From positions 992,001 through 1,056,000 of the forward strand of contig JODP01000006.1 in assembly GCA_000719025.1 (NCBI GenBank): 64,000 bases of DNA. The letters run 5' to 3'. Under the pieces are notes generated by a model that made no database searches, was not told the DNA's origin, and worked only from the letters and a program-made list of their open reading frames with translations. Numbering within the stretch: the stretch's first letter is position 1; every line of letters begins with the position of its first letter. Positions 9,435 through 18,329 of the stretch are shown here, piece by piece. The stretch is from Kineosporia aurantiaca JCM 3230. Lineage in GTDB: Bacteria > Actinomycetota > Actinomycetes > Actinomycetales > Kineosporiaceae. The position numbers were made by a program, and so were the translations under genes.

Positions 9435-9588
9435 TCTCGATCTCCCCGCCACGCCGCACCCGCCGCAGAGTCACTGCCCGCTCATCGCCATCACATTCGT
9501 AGCTACGCTACGACGCGATCGGGACTGCCCCCAGCTTGGTTGACTCCTGACTGTCAAGGACTGCGGTCCTTGCTGAGAGGATGTCAAC

Positions 9589-9873
9589 GTGCCCACACCG
9601 TTCCCCGAGGAGTTCCGCCGCGACGTGATCGCTGTCGCCCGTAAGGGCGATGCCACGATCGAGCAGGTCGCGAAGGACTTCGGCGTCTCCGCATCGACCC
9701 TGCACCGCTGGCTGAAGATTGCTGACGATCAGGACACCACCCAACCAGGCGGTGCCCAGGGCGACTCCGCGGAGCTCAAGGAACTGCGTAAGCGCAACCG
9801 GCTGCTGGAGCAGGAGAACGAGATCCTGCGGAGAGCAGCGGCCTACCTGGCCAGGGACATCAACCCAAAATGA
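9589..9873 (+). CDS. IS3 transposase OrfA
   Basis: A 94-residue DNA-binding protein. The helix-turn-helix spans about residues 10-45 (EFRRDVIAVARKGD, then VAKDFGVSASTLHRWL). A leucine-zipper-like coiled coil follows (ELKELRKRNRLLEQENEILRR reduced here to its heptad leucines) that mediates multimerisation. The start is GTG with GAGAGGA upstream. It ends in AAAATGA, overlapping the OrfB start by 4 bp in the -1 frame, consistent with coupling or programmed frameshifting to OrfAB. Confidence 0.9.
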   Translation: MPTPFPEEFRRDVIAVARKGDATIEQVAKDFGVSASTLHRWLKIADDQDTTQPGGAQGDSAELKELRKRNRLLEQENEILRRAAAYLARDINPK

Positions 9874-10742
9874 TCTACCCGCTGGTCCGTGAACTGGCCG
9901 CCGACAAGGACAATCCGATTCCTGTCGCGGTGACCTGCCGGGTGCTGGGCTTCTCCAAGCAGACCTACTACAAGTGGCTGAAGAATCCCATCTCACAGCG
10001 CGACTGGGACCAGGCGCACCTGATCAACGCCGCCCTCGACGTCCACCGCGACGACCCGGAGTTCGGCTACCGGTTCATCGCCGACGAACTCAAGGAGGCC
10101 GGCTGGAAGGCCAGCCCGAACCGCGTCGCCAGACTCTGCTCGGCGCAACAAATCTGGTCGGTGTTCTCAAAGAAACGCGGCCTGAATCGCAAGGCCGGCC
10201 CGCCCGTTCACGACGATCTCGTGCGACGGAACTTCACCGCCGATCGACCGGATCAGGTGTGGCTCACGGACATCACCGAACATGCCACGAGCGAAGGCAA
10301 GATCTACCTGTGCGCCATCAAGGACGTCTTCTCCAACCGGATCGTGGGCTACTCCATCGACTCCCGAATGAAGGCCTCACTAGCCGTCAGGGCCCTCAAA
10401 AACGCTGTCTCCCTGAGAAAACCGTCCAAGACAATAGTCCACTCGGACAGGGGAAGTCAGTTTCGTTCCCGGAAGTTCGTCAAGGCGCTCAAGGACGCGG
10501 ACCTACGTGGATCGATGGGCAGAGTCGGCGCCTGCGGCGATAACGCAGCCATGGAATCGTTCTTCGCCCTGCTGCAGAAGAACGTCCTGGACCGCCGGAT
10601 CTGGAAGACCCGCCAAGACCTACGCCTGGCGATGATCACCTGGATCGAACGGACCTACCACCGCCGACGACGGCAAGCCGCCCTCGGCCGGCTCACCCCG
10701 ATCGAGTACGAGACCGTTCGCGGTCATACACTGGCTGCCTGA
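9870..10742 (+). CDS. IS3 transposase OrfB (DDE integrase core)
   Basis: A 290-residue catalytic subunit with an N-terminal HTH_21-type segment followed by an rve integrase core. The catalytic triad is visible: Asp in QVWLTDITEH, Asp in IVHSDRGSQF, and Glu in NAAMESFFALLQKN. The C-terminus has the usual RRRRQAALGRLTPIEYE segment. No stops or shifts are seen, so the enzyme could be active. It is encoded in the -1 frame relative to OrfA. Confidence 0.93.
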   Translation: MIYPLVRELAADKDNPIPVAVTCRVLGFSKQTYYKWLKNPISQRDWDQAHLINAALDVHRDDPEFGYRFIADELKEAGWKASPNRVARLCSAQQIWSVFSKKRGLNRKAGPPVHDDLVRRNFTADRPDQVWLTDITEHATSEGKIYLCAIKDVFSNRIVGYSIDSRMKASLAVRALKNAVSLRKPSKTIVHSDRGSQFRSRKFVKALKDADLRGSMGRVGACGDNAAMESFFALLQKNVLDRRIWKTRQDLRLAMITWIERTYHRRRRQAALGRLTPIEYETVRGHTLAA

Positions 10743-10784
10743 TCACCCAAACCGTGAGTCAACCGGCTTGGGGGCAGTCCCATC

Positions 10785-11080
10785 TATTGCTCGGGATGGC
10801 TCACTGACCGCTTGAGACCGCCTATTGCTTCTCATCGATTGGGGCCGCTGCCGTAGATCTAACGACGTCGTAAATGTCATGCGACCTTCCGCCGGAAAGT
10901 TGAGTTCGGTTGGTTCGGGGCACATTACGCCGTTCCCTGGCAGCCTCCCGCGTGAGTTTTGGGTGGCATACCGGAAAATGGACAATGAATCAAGAGGTTG
11001 ACTCTTGCATGCCATCGTGTCACTGTCTGTGCGTGCTGCAAAGCTCGCAAATGGGGCAGTTTCTTGGGAGGGAAAAGAGC
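10785..11080. promoter_or_regulatory. Intergenic region with a candidate promoter for the secreted-protein gene
   Basis: About 296 bases without a convincing gene. TTGACT at 10998-11003 is a good -35 element; CACTGT, 17 bases later at 11021-11026, is a weak -10. A strong Shine-Dalgarno GGGAGG lies about 10 bases before the ATG at 11081. Composition is less GC-rich than the chromosomal backbone. Confidence 0.4.
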
Positions 11081-11407
11081 ATGATGCTTCGTCGCAGGAT
11101 GGGAATCGCTGCAGCAGTTGCGATGGCTGGGTTGACGGGGGTTCTGATGCCGACCGTGGCACATGCTTCGGCATCGACTCTTTGGAACTGCACTACAGAC
11201 TACGACACAGTGGATTATGCCTGGGGTGGGGCAAGGTGCAGTAACGGCACGGGCCAATTCCGTGTCGTTATCACTTGTTACAACGGGTCGGGGAGTAAGG
11301 CCACAACGGGGGGGCCGTGGAGATCTGCAGGCAAGGTCTGGTCGGACGCCTTCTGCCCAGGATCATCGAATATTGTTCCGCGCGAAACTATCATCCAGTA
11401 TCGGTAA
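11081..11407 (+). CDS. Small secreted cysteine-containing protein, unknown function
   Basis: A 108-residue protein with a clear Sec signal peptide: MMLRRRMG, a hydrophobic core of about 15 residues, and a likely cleavage after AHA near residue 29. The mature part of about 80 residues has four Cys (in WNCTT, ARCSN, ITCYN, AFCPG), probably two disulfides, and is rich in Gly, Ser and Trp. I do not recognise a family. It sits between the intact IS3 element and a GH65 fragment, and its codons are less GC-rich than the backbone, so it may be foreign cargo. The ATG at 11081 is favoured by GGGAGG over longer upstream frames. Confidence 0.7.
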   Translation: MMLRRRMGIAAAVAMAGLTGVLMPTVAHASASTLWNCTTDYDTVDYAWGGARCSNGTGQFRVVITCYNGSGSKATTGGPWRSAGKVWSDAFCPGSSNIVPRETIIQYR

Positions 11408-11556
11408 TTACGACACTGTAGCTTCGCCTGGTTTGCGATGGAAATCGTGACTAGTGGATAGGAACGGTTCAAGATCTCTACCATCCGGCGATGCGAGCGG
11501 CCGTGATAGTGAGGGCGCCGGGCTGCTGGTAGCCCCAGCAGTTCGGCCCCCTTTGG

Positions 11557-11840
11557 CTATCGAAACTTGTCATATTCGAAAGGTTCTCGGCCAAGGTGCT
11601 GGCTCGGGTGGGGCAACGTCGGGTACGCCGGTACCTGCAGGGTGACCGGCTCGCCGATCTTCAGGGTGAGAAGCTCACCGTGGTGGATGATCTCGAGCTC
11701 GTCCGCGGGGTTGCGCTCGTGATCGGTGAGCAGGTACGTGGCCTGCTTGCCGTCCGTCTCCACCCGCAGGCGCAGGCCCTTGTGGGTGATCGTGAAGGCG
11801 AGCCGGTCCAGCCCCTCCGGAAGGCGCGGGGCGAAGTGGC
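11557..11840 (-). pseudogene. Detached C-terminal fragment of a GH65 phosphorylase
   Basis: Encodes only the C-terminal beta-sandwich tail of a GH65 enzyme, from FAPRLPEGLDRLAFTITHKG to a stop at 11557. Bases 11638-11836 match 14108-14306 in the GH65 locus with only two differences that I can see. The rest of the tail (11557-11637) is clearly diverged. Upstream of FAPRLP the sequence switches to IS66-like transposase on the opposite strand, so there is no catalytic domain. Confidence 0.8.
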
Positions 11841-12352
11841 TCGTCCAGGTCGGTGAGCTGACCACGCAGCTCCAGGCGCTCATCCTGCGGATGGACAAGG
11901 ATTCCTCGACCTCCTCGAAACCGCCGTCCTCCGACCGGCCGTAAACCTGGGAAGCAGGCCGGTTCGGACGGGACAACGCTGCGGCAGGTCGAGATCCCGG
12001 ACGAGCGGGTCGCCACTCCCGCCCCGGCTGTGTGCGGCCGCGGAACGGGCCTGGCCGAGCCTTCCGTAGGCGTGGTGCGTCGCCGACAGGTGTTCGACCT
12101 GCCACCGGAACCGGAGATGATCGTGACCGAGTACACCGCCAATCTCAAGGACTGCCCCGGCTGCGGGAAAACCTGTGCTGGGACCGTTTCCGTGGCCGTG
12201 AAAGCGCCCACGCAGTACGGCCGGGGGTGGCCACCGCGGTTGCGGACGTGGTCTTGGGCCATCACGTCCCCATCCACCGCTCCACCCTGCTGATCATGGA
12301 ACTGCTCGGTGTGCAGGTCTCCACCGGCTACGCCGCCGCGATCAGTGGCGTT
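11841..12352 (+). pseudogene. IS66-family transposase N-terminal remnant
   Basis: Segments in shifting frames spell the IS66 TnpC N-terminus: LILRMDKDSSTSSKPPSSD, then in another frame GRKPGKQAGSDGTTLRQVEIPDE, VVRRRQVFDLPPEPE, and a zinc-finger-like CPGCGKTC. After another shift comes VLGHHVPIHRSTLLIMELLGVQVSTGY. The DDE domain is missing. At least two frame breaks are needed to read it, so it is dead. Confidence 0.75.
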
Positions 12353-12465
12353 CTCAAATCTCCTGAGACAATTTCTGCCCGGAGTGTGGTGGGGGCCTCG
12401 GAGGTTCGATTGCCGTCGAAAACTGATGGGCGGCGGGGCGATTTTCGCCTGACTAGTCTAGTGCC

Positions 12466-13767
12466 ATGACCGAACCCTTCTCCGCCGTCGAAGTCATCGC
12501 CGCTAAACGTGACCGCAACCGGCTGACCGATGCGCAGATCGACTGGGTGGTGGACGCGTACACCCGCGGCGCGGTGGCCGATGAGCAGATGTCCGCCCTC
12601 CTCATGGCGATCCTGCTGAACGGCATGTCCAGCGCCGAGATCTCGCGCTGGACCGCCGCGATGATCGCCTCGGGTGAGCGGCTGGACTTCAGCGGCCTGT
12701 CCCGTCCGACCACCGACAAGCACTCCACCGGCGGCGTCGGGGACAAGATCACCCTGCCGCTGACCCCGCTGGTCGCGGCCTGTGGGGCGGCGGTGCCGCA
12801 GTTGTCCGGGCGGGGGCTGGGGCACACCGGGGGCACGCTGGACAAGCTGGAGTCGATCCCGGGGTGGCGGGCGGCGCTGAGCAACGATGAGATGACGCGG
12901 CAGCTGGCCGAGGTCGGTGGGGTCATCTGTGCCGCGGGGGAAGGGTTGGCTCCGGCCGACCGGAAAATGTATGCGCTGCGTGATGTTACGGGCACGGTCG
13001 AGGCGGTTCCGTTGATTGCCTCCTCGATCATGAGCAAGAAGATCGCGGAGGGCACCGGGGCGCTGGTGCTGGACGTGAAGGTCGGTAGCGGCGCGTTCAT
13101 GAAGACCGAGGAGCAGGCCCGGGTCCTGGCCCAGACCATGGTTCAGCTCGGGGTGGACGCCGGGGTGAACACGGTGGCCCTGCTGACCGACATGTCCACG
13201 CCGCTCGGCCTGACCGCCGGCAACGCCCTGGAAGTACGCGAGTCGCTGGAGGTGCTGGCCGGGGGAGGCCCGCCGGACGTGGTCGAGCTGACCCTCAACC
13301 TGGCCCAGGAGATGCTCGAGGCGGCCGGGATTTCCGCGGATCCGGAGCAGGTGCTGAAGGACGGCCGGGCGATGGACTCCTGGCGCCGGATGATCGCTGC
13401 GCAGGGCGGTGACCCTTCGGCGGAGTTGCCGACGGCAAAGCACACGCAACACGTGCTGGCCCCGGCCGACGGAGTGCTGGTGAGCCTGGACGCGATGGCC
13501 GTGGGGGTCAGCGCTTGGCGGCTCGGGGCCGGGCGCTCGCGGAAGGAAGACCCGGTTCAGGCTGCGGCGGGGGTCGAGATGCACGTCAAGCCGGGTGGCG
13601 AGGTGCGCGCCGGCGAGCCACTTTTCACGCTGCACACCGATACCCCGGAGCGCTTCGAATCGGCGGAGGCGGCGCTCGAAGGTGGCTACCAGATCGCCCC
13701 CTACGGCGACCGACCCGTGCACAACCCGCTCATCATCGACCGCATCACCGCCACCCCCTCCTCCTGA
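12466..13767 (+). CDS. deoA: Thymidine phosphorylase
   Basis: Phosphorolyses thymidine and deoxyuridine to base plus 2-deoxyribose-1-phosphate. The 433-residue length is normal. The family signature KHSTGGVGDKI (phosphate binding) is at about residues 85-95, and GRGLGHTGGTLDKLE follows. The C-terminal alpha/beta domain ends near residue 430. TAGTCT at 12454-12459, seven bases before the ATG, looks like a -10 element, suggesting a leaderless transcript of its own. In relatives deoA directly follows cdd; here insertion sequences separate them. Confidence 0.95.
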   Translation: MTEPFSAVEVIAAKRDRNRLTDAQIDWVVDAYTRGAVADEQMSALLMAILLNGMSSAEISRWTAAMIASGERLDFSGLSRPTTDKHSTGGVGDKITLPLTPLVAACGAAVPQLSGRGLGHTGGTLDKLESIPGWRAALSNDEMTRQLAEVGGVICAAGEGLAPADRKMYALRDVTGTVEAVPLIASSIMSKKIAEGTGALVLDVKVGSGAFMKTEEQARVLAQTMVQLGVDAGVNTVALLTDMSTPLGLTAGNALEVRESLEVLAGGGPPDVVELTLNLAQEMLEAAGISADPEQVLKDGRAMDSWRRMIAAQGGDPSAELPTAKHTQHVLAPADGVLVSLDAMAVGVSAWRLGAGRSRKEDPVQAAAGVEMHVKPGGEVRAGEPLFTLHTDTPERFESAEAALEGGYQIAPYGDRPVHNPLIIDRITATPSS

Positions 13768-13789
13768 CCCCGCACCCCCACCCCCTCGT

Positions 13790-13952
13790 CGTGATCATGC
13801 ACTTCCGCCCTCGTGATCATGCACTTTCATCTTCGCGATCATGGAGTTTTACCCCCGTGATCATGGAGTAAAACTCCATGATCACCGGGAAAGAAGTCCA
13901 TGATCACCGGGAAAGAAGTCCATGATCACGGGGGAAGAAGTCCATGATCACG
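13790..13952. repeat. Eight-unit 22-bp-period palindromic TGATCATG array
   Basis: Eight 15-bp units built on GTGATCATG start at 13790, 13812, 13834 and 13856 in one orientation and at 13872, 13894, 13916 and 13938 inverted. Within each half the period is exactly 22 bases, with 7-base spacers. The two halves meet at a perfect 13-bp hairpin (13857-13869 with 13873-13885, loop AAA). Every unit contains GATC. It lies between the convergent deoA and GH65 genes. A related three-unit cluster is at 28791-28840. Confidence 0.85.
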
Positions 13953-13986
13953 AAGGTGTGGGGGGTTGAAAAGCTCTTGAAACAAC

Positions 13987-14025
13987 GGACGCCCGCCGGC
14001 CCCGAAAAGGGGCTGACGGGCGTCC
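13987..14025 (-). terminator. Terminator of the pgmB-GH65 transcription unit
   Basis: A two-part hairpin lies just after the GH65 stop: outer arms GGACGCCCG (13987-13995) and CGGGCGTCC (14017-14025), with an inner GCCCC/GGGGC stem. On the minus strand it is followed by the T-rich GTTGTTTC. Confidence 0.7.
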
Positions 14026-14038
14026 ATCATTGGAAGAA

Positions 14039-16190
14039 CTAGCGGCGCAACGGCTCCCGGCCGAACGGCTGGCTCGGGCGCGGCAGCGTCGGCGTGGTCG
14101 GCACCGCCAGGGTGACCGGCTCGCCGATCTTCAGGGTGAGAAGCTCACCGTGGTGGATGATCTCGAGCTCGTCTGCGGGGTTGCGCTCGTGATCGGTGAG
14201 CAGGTAGGTGGCCTGCTTGCCGTCCGTCTCCACCCGCAGGCGCAGGCCCTTGTGGGTGATCGTGAAGGCGAGCCGGTCCAGCCCCTCCGGAAGGCGCGGG
14301 GCGAAGCCGGACCGTGAGCTTCTCGTAGTACGCGAAGTTCGCGGCCTTCTGCTCCGGGGTGAACGCGTCCCCCCGCAGCTGCATGGCCAGCACCAGGTCG
14401 GCCTGCTTGACCACCTGCAGCCGGTAGAGCTGCACGTAGGGCATGGTCAGCAGGAGCGGGTAGTCGGCCTCGGTGAGCGACTCGAAGTCCATCACCGCGT
14501 GCCGGGTGAAGCCCTCGGCCTGCGGGTGCACGCCCAGCGCCTCGTCGAACGGGATGAACATCGAGTCGGCGCACTGCCGCCAGGCGCTGATCTCCTCCGA
14601 GTCCACCCCGAGCTCCTCGGCCTCGGTCTGGTAGGAGACCGCCGCGGTGGCCGCGGCCCGCAGGTTCCGCTGGGCCATCAGGTTGGTGTAGACGTTGTTG
14701 TCGGTGATCGCGCTGTACTCGTCCGGCCCGGTGACCCCGTCGATCCGGAACCAGCCGTCCCGGTCGAACTGGCCGTAAGAGCGCCACAGGCGGGCGGTCT
14801 CGACCAGCAGCGGCAGGCCGATCTCCCGGTCGAACTCGTCGTCCTCGGTGGCTCCGTGGTAGCGGATCACGGCGTCGGCGATGTCGGCGTTGATGTGGAA
14901 CGCCGCGGTGCCGGCCGGCCAGTAGCCCGAGCACTCGTCCCCGTTGATCGTCCGCCACGGGAACGCCGCGCCCTTCAGACCCAGCGTCGCCGCCCGGTCC
15001 TTGGCCTTCTGCAGCGTGCTGTGCCGCCAGCGCAACGCGTCGGCCGCGGCCCGCGGCGCCGTGTGGATCAGCACCGGCAGCACGAAGGTCTCGGTGTCCC
15101 AGAAGCAGTGGCCGTCGTAGCCCGGGCCGGTCAGGCCCTTGGCCGGCACCGGCCGCTGCTCGGCGCGGGCGCCGGCCTGGATGATGTGGAAGAGCGAGAA
15201 GCGCACCGCCTGCTGGAGCTCCTCGTCGCCGTCGACCTCGACGTCGGCGCGGGCCCAGAACTCGTCCAGGTACTGCCGCTGCTCGGCCAGCAGGTCGTCG
15301 AAGCCGGTGTGGATGGCCCCGGTCAGCCCGGCCGCCACCTGGTCGCGCAGGGCGGGCAGGGAGCGCTGCGAGGACCAGCCGTAACTGACGAACTTGATCA
15401 GCCGCAGCTTCTGGCCCGGGCGCAGGGTGGCGGTGACGGTGAGCCGGCCCCAGTCCGGCCGGACGCCCCAGTTGGTGGAGACCTTGACGCCCTCCGGCAC
15501 CTCGATCACGTGCTCAGCGGCCGCGGCGACCCGTCGCCCGCTGTGCCGGGTCTCGTGGACCAGCGTGATCCGGTTGCCGTTGCAGTCGTGCTCCAGGGCC
15601 TGCAGCGGATTGTGCATCGCCGCGGCCACCCGGGGGTCGACCGAACCGCCTTCGGGTAGCTGCTCGTTGGCGACCAGCTCGGACTGCAGCACCACGCGCG
15701 CGGTCTCGTGCACCGGCTCGACCTCGTAGGCGATCGCCATCACCGAACGGTGGGTGAACGAGACCAGCCGGGTCGAGGTGACGCGCACCGCCTGGTCGGC
15801 GGGGGAACGCCACTCCACCTCCCGGCGCAGCGTGCCCGCCCGCATGTCCAGCACCCGCTCGTGCTTGTCCAGGTGGCCGTAGCGCAGGTCGAAGGGCTCG
15901 TCGTCGACCAGCAGGCGGATCAGCTTGCCGTTGGTGACGTTGATGATGGTCTGGCCCGACTCCGGGTAGCCGTACCCGGCCTCCGCGTAGGGCAGCGGCC
16001 GGCGTTCGTACACCGAGTTCAGGTAGGTGCCCGGAAGACCGTGGGGCTCGCCCTCGTCCAGGTTGCCGCGGATCCCGATGTGCCCGTTGGACAGGGCGAA
16101 GACGGACTCGGTGGAGCCCAGGTCGTCCAGGTTCAGTTCGGTCTCCCGAATGCACCACGGCTCGACGGTGAATGCCGCTCGACGGTTCAT
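14039..16190 (-). pseudogene. GH65 glycoside phosphorylase, internally deleted and frameshifted
   Basis: Family 65 enzymes (maltose, trehalose or kojibiose phosphorylases) cleave a disaccharide to beta-glucose-1-phosphate plus glucose. About 630 codons from 16190 are normal, including the N-terminal beta-sandwich, the linker and the (alpha/alpha)6 barrel with the catalytic-acid motif VTGPDEYSAI. After NFAYYEKLTVR the gene jumps in the wrong frame to the C-terminal domain (FAPRLPEG to GREPLRR, stop at 14039-14041). Roughly 80 barrel residues expected between these points are missing. The result cannot fold normally, so I call it broken. It overlaps the beta-phosphoglucomutase gene by 4 bp, the usual GH65 operon partner. 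Confidence 0.85.
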
Positions 16191-16963
16191 GCGCGGGTTC
16201 CTATCAGCTCGGCGAGGCCGGTCACCACGACGTCCGCCCCGTGGTCCTTCAGGGCGGCCGCGTGGCCCACCCGGTCGACCCCGACAACGATGCCAAAATG
16301 CCCGGAACGACCGGCTTCGACGCCGGCGATCGCGTCCTCGAACACCGCGGCCTGGGCGGCCTCGACGCCGAGCAGACGGGCTCCCTCGAGGAACGTGTCC
16401 GGGGCCGGCTTGCCGTGCAGCCCGGCGGCGATCGCGGCCTGCGCGTCCACCCGGGTCTCGACGAACTTCTCCAGCCCGGTGACCTTCAGCACCTCGGCCG
16501 TGTTGGCGCTGGAGGAGACCACGGCGATGCGCAGGCCGGCGGCCCGGACGGCCTCCAGGTAGCGGACGGTGCCGTCGAAGACGGTCACGCCCTCCTTAGC
16601 GATCTTCTCGTGCACCAGGTTGTTCTTGCGGGTGCCCAGCCCGTTCACCGACTCGGTGTCCGGGGAGTCGTCCGCGGTCCCTTCCGGCAGGTCGATGCCC
16701 CGGGAGGTGAGGAAGCTGCGGGTGCCGTCCTGCCGGCGCTTGCCGTCCACGTACTTCACGTAGTCGGTGGCGATGTCGAACGGGACGAACTGCTCGCCCA
16801 GACGATCCGCGCGCTCCTTCAGGTACGCGTCGAACATCTCCTTCCAGGCCGAGGCGTGCACCGACGCGGTGTCGGTGAGGACCCCGTCCAGGTCGAAGAG
16901 ACAGGCTAAGACGGGTTCGGGCAGGCCGACGTCTTGCGGCCGCGCTTTTTGCGGATCGGACAT
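16187..16963 (-). CDS. pgmB: HAD-family beta-phosphoglucomutase
   Basis: Converts beta-glucose-1-phosphate to glucose-6-phosphate and normally works after a GH65 phosphorylase. It has 258 residues with the HAD motifs: nucleophile and acid/base D24 and D26 in [21 protein letters not shown] (motif II), the Lys in GKPAPDTF, and [10 protein letters not shown] (motif IV). The cap domain between residues 30 and 115 is larger than in Lactococcus enzymes and carries [11 protein letters not shown]. It is the first gene of a two-gene unit and overlaps the GH65 gene by 4 bp. With that partner broken, its substrate supply is uncertain. Confidence 0.9.
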   Translation of the reverse strand: MSDPQKARPQDVGLPEPVLACLFDLDGVLTDTASVHASAWKEMFDAYLKERADRLGEQFVPFDIATDYVKYVDGKRRQDGTRSFLTSRGIDLPEGTADDSPDTESVNGLGTRKNNLVHEKIAKEGVTVFDGTVRYLEAVRAAGLRIAVVSSSANTAEVLKVTGLEKFVETRVDAQAAIAAGLHGKPAPDTFLEGARLLGVEAAQAAVFEDAIAGVEAGRSGHFGIVVGVDRVGHAAALKDHGADVVVTGLAELIGTRA

Positions 16964-17077
16964 GTGCCCAAGCAGACCACAACGGGCGACCTCACGCAGA
17001 CACGATCAACCCGACGTGCGGCGACGTTGCCTGATTGTTTCCCCGCTCCGGATGCGGTGCGGTGCCAGGATGGGGAC

Positions 17078-18178
17078 ATGGACCTGCCAGTGCTGCCGCC
17101 GGTCAAGCCGATGCTGGCCAAATCCGTACCGGACATTCCGGACGTCGGTCACGTGGAGCCGAAGTGGGACGGGTTCCGGACCATCGTCTTCCGGGACGGC
17201 GACGAGATCGAGCTCGGCAGTCGCAACGAGAAACCGATGACCCGTTACTTTCCGGAGCTGGTCGAGGCGCTCCGGGCGCACCTGCCGGAACGCTGTGTGG
17301 TCGACGGGGAGATCGTCACGATCGTCGGTGACCGTCTGGAGTTCGAGGTGCTGCAGCAGCGGATTCATCCGGCCGCGAGCCGGATCAAGCTGCTGTCCGA
17401 GCAGACCCCGGCCTCGTTCATCGGCTTCGACCTGCTCGCCCTGGGCGACGAGAACCTGATGGAGCAACCGTTCTCGGTCCGCCGGGCACGTCTGGTCGAG
17501 GCGCTGGCCCAGGCTCAGGCGCCGATCTACTGCACGCCCGCCACCACTGATCTCAATGTGGGACGCGAGTGGTTCGGGATGTTCGAGGGCGCCGGTCTGG
17601 ACGGGGTGGTCGCCAAACCGCTGGACGGCCTGTACCTGCCCGACAAACGGACGATGTTCAAGATCAAGCACGCCCGCACCGCCGACTGCGTGGTGGCCGG
17701 GTTCCGCTGGCACAAGAGCGGCCCGATCGTGGGTTCGCTGCTGCTCGGGCTCTACCGGGAGGACGGGTCGCTGCAGCACGTGGGCGTCGCGGCCTCGTTC
17801 CCGATGGCCCGCCGGGCCGAGCTGGTCGAGGAGCTGGAGCCCTACCGTCTCGCGGTGGAGGATCTGGGGACGCATCCGTGGGGCAAGTGGGCCGAGGCGC
17901 AGGCGCACGAGCACCAGCGGATGCCGGGCAACGTCTCCCGCTGGAACTCCACGAAAGACCTTTCGTTCGTGCCGTTACGGCCGGATCTGGTGGTCGAGGT
18001 GGCCTACGACCAGATGGAGGGCGACCGGTTCCGGCACACCGCGCAGTTCCGGCGGTGGCGGACCGATCGGACGCCGGAGAGCTGTGGGTACGGGCAGCTG
18101 GAGCGACCGGTGAGTTTCCGTTTGGACGACGTGCTGTCGCCGGTGGGGTCGGAGCCACCGAAGATCGCCCGCGATTAG
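17078..18178 (+). CDS. ligC: ATP-dependent DNA ligase LigC
   Basis: A 366-residue DNA ligase of the LigC type, an accessory to actinobacterial non-homologous end joining and base-excision repair. The adenylated lysine is K29 in EPKWDGFR (motif I). DGEIV (motif III), DGVVAKPLDG (motif IV) and FKIKH (motif V) follow, then an OB-fold domain from about residue 230. I chose ATG at 17078 because AGGA precedes it and the protein then begins MDLPVLPPVKPML as in the family; longer upstream frames would overlap the pgmB promoter. The LigD-type polymerase follows on the same strand. Confidence 0.93.
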   Translation: MDLPVLPPVKPMLAKSVPDIPDVGHVEPKWDGFRTIVFRDGDEIELGSRNEKPMTRYFPELVEALRAHLPERCVVDGEIVTIVGDRLEFEVLQQRIHPAASRIKLLSEQTPASFIGFDLLALGDENLMEQPFSVRRARLVEALAQAQAPIYCTPATTDLNVGREWFGMFEGAGLDGVVAKPLDGLYLPDKRTMFKIKHARTADCVVAGFRWHKSGPIVGSLLLGLYREDGSLQHVGVAASFPMARRAELVEELEPYRLAVEDLGTHPWGKWAEAQAHEHQRMPGNVSRWNSTKDLSFVPLRPDLVVEVAYDQMEGDRFRHTAQFRRWRTDRTPESCGYGQLERPVSFRLDDVLSPVGSEPPKIARD

Positions 18179-18254
18179 TTCCAGGCTCTCTGACGGTCTT
18201 CAAATTTGGCGTTGGGCTAAGCCACCGCCTCCCCCTCCCACCCGGGAAGACGAA

Positions 18255-18282
18255 CCCCGGCCGGCAAAAAGTGAGGCCGGGG
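18255..18282 (+). terminator. Hairpin between ligC and the polymerase gene
   Basis: CCCCGGCC at 18255-18262 pairs with GGCCGGGG at 18275-18282 across a 12-base A-rich loop. No T-run follows, so it may attenuate rather than end transcription between the two repair genes. Confidence 0.4.
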
Positions 18283-18329
18283 AACACGCGGGTGCAGTAC
18301 GGGTGGTTACCGACGAAGAAGGGACGACG

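Larger units (their letters stand above)
9521..10781 (+). mobile_element. IS3-family insertion sequence, apparently intact
   Basis: A 1261-bp element. The left end (from 9521) and the complement of the right end (ending 10781) share GGGACTGCCCCC and then GGTTGACTC, giving imperfect inverted repeats of about 26 bp. The trinucleotide ATC flanks both sides (9518-9520 and 10782-10784), as expected for a 3-bp target duplication. Inside are OrfA and OrfB in the -1 relation typical of IS3. The preserved ends and duplication suggest the most recent insertion in this cluster. Confidence 0.88.

Noticed and set aside
13790..13952. Possible CRISPR array
   Set aside because: Units are only 15 bp with 7-bp spacers, half are inverted, and no cas gene is present.
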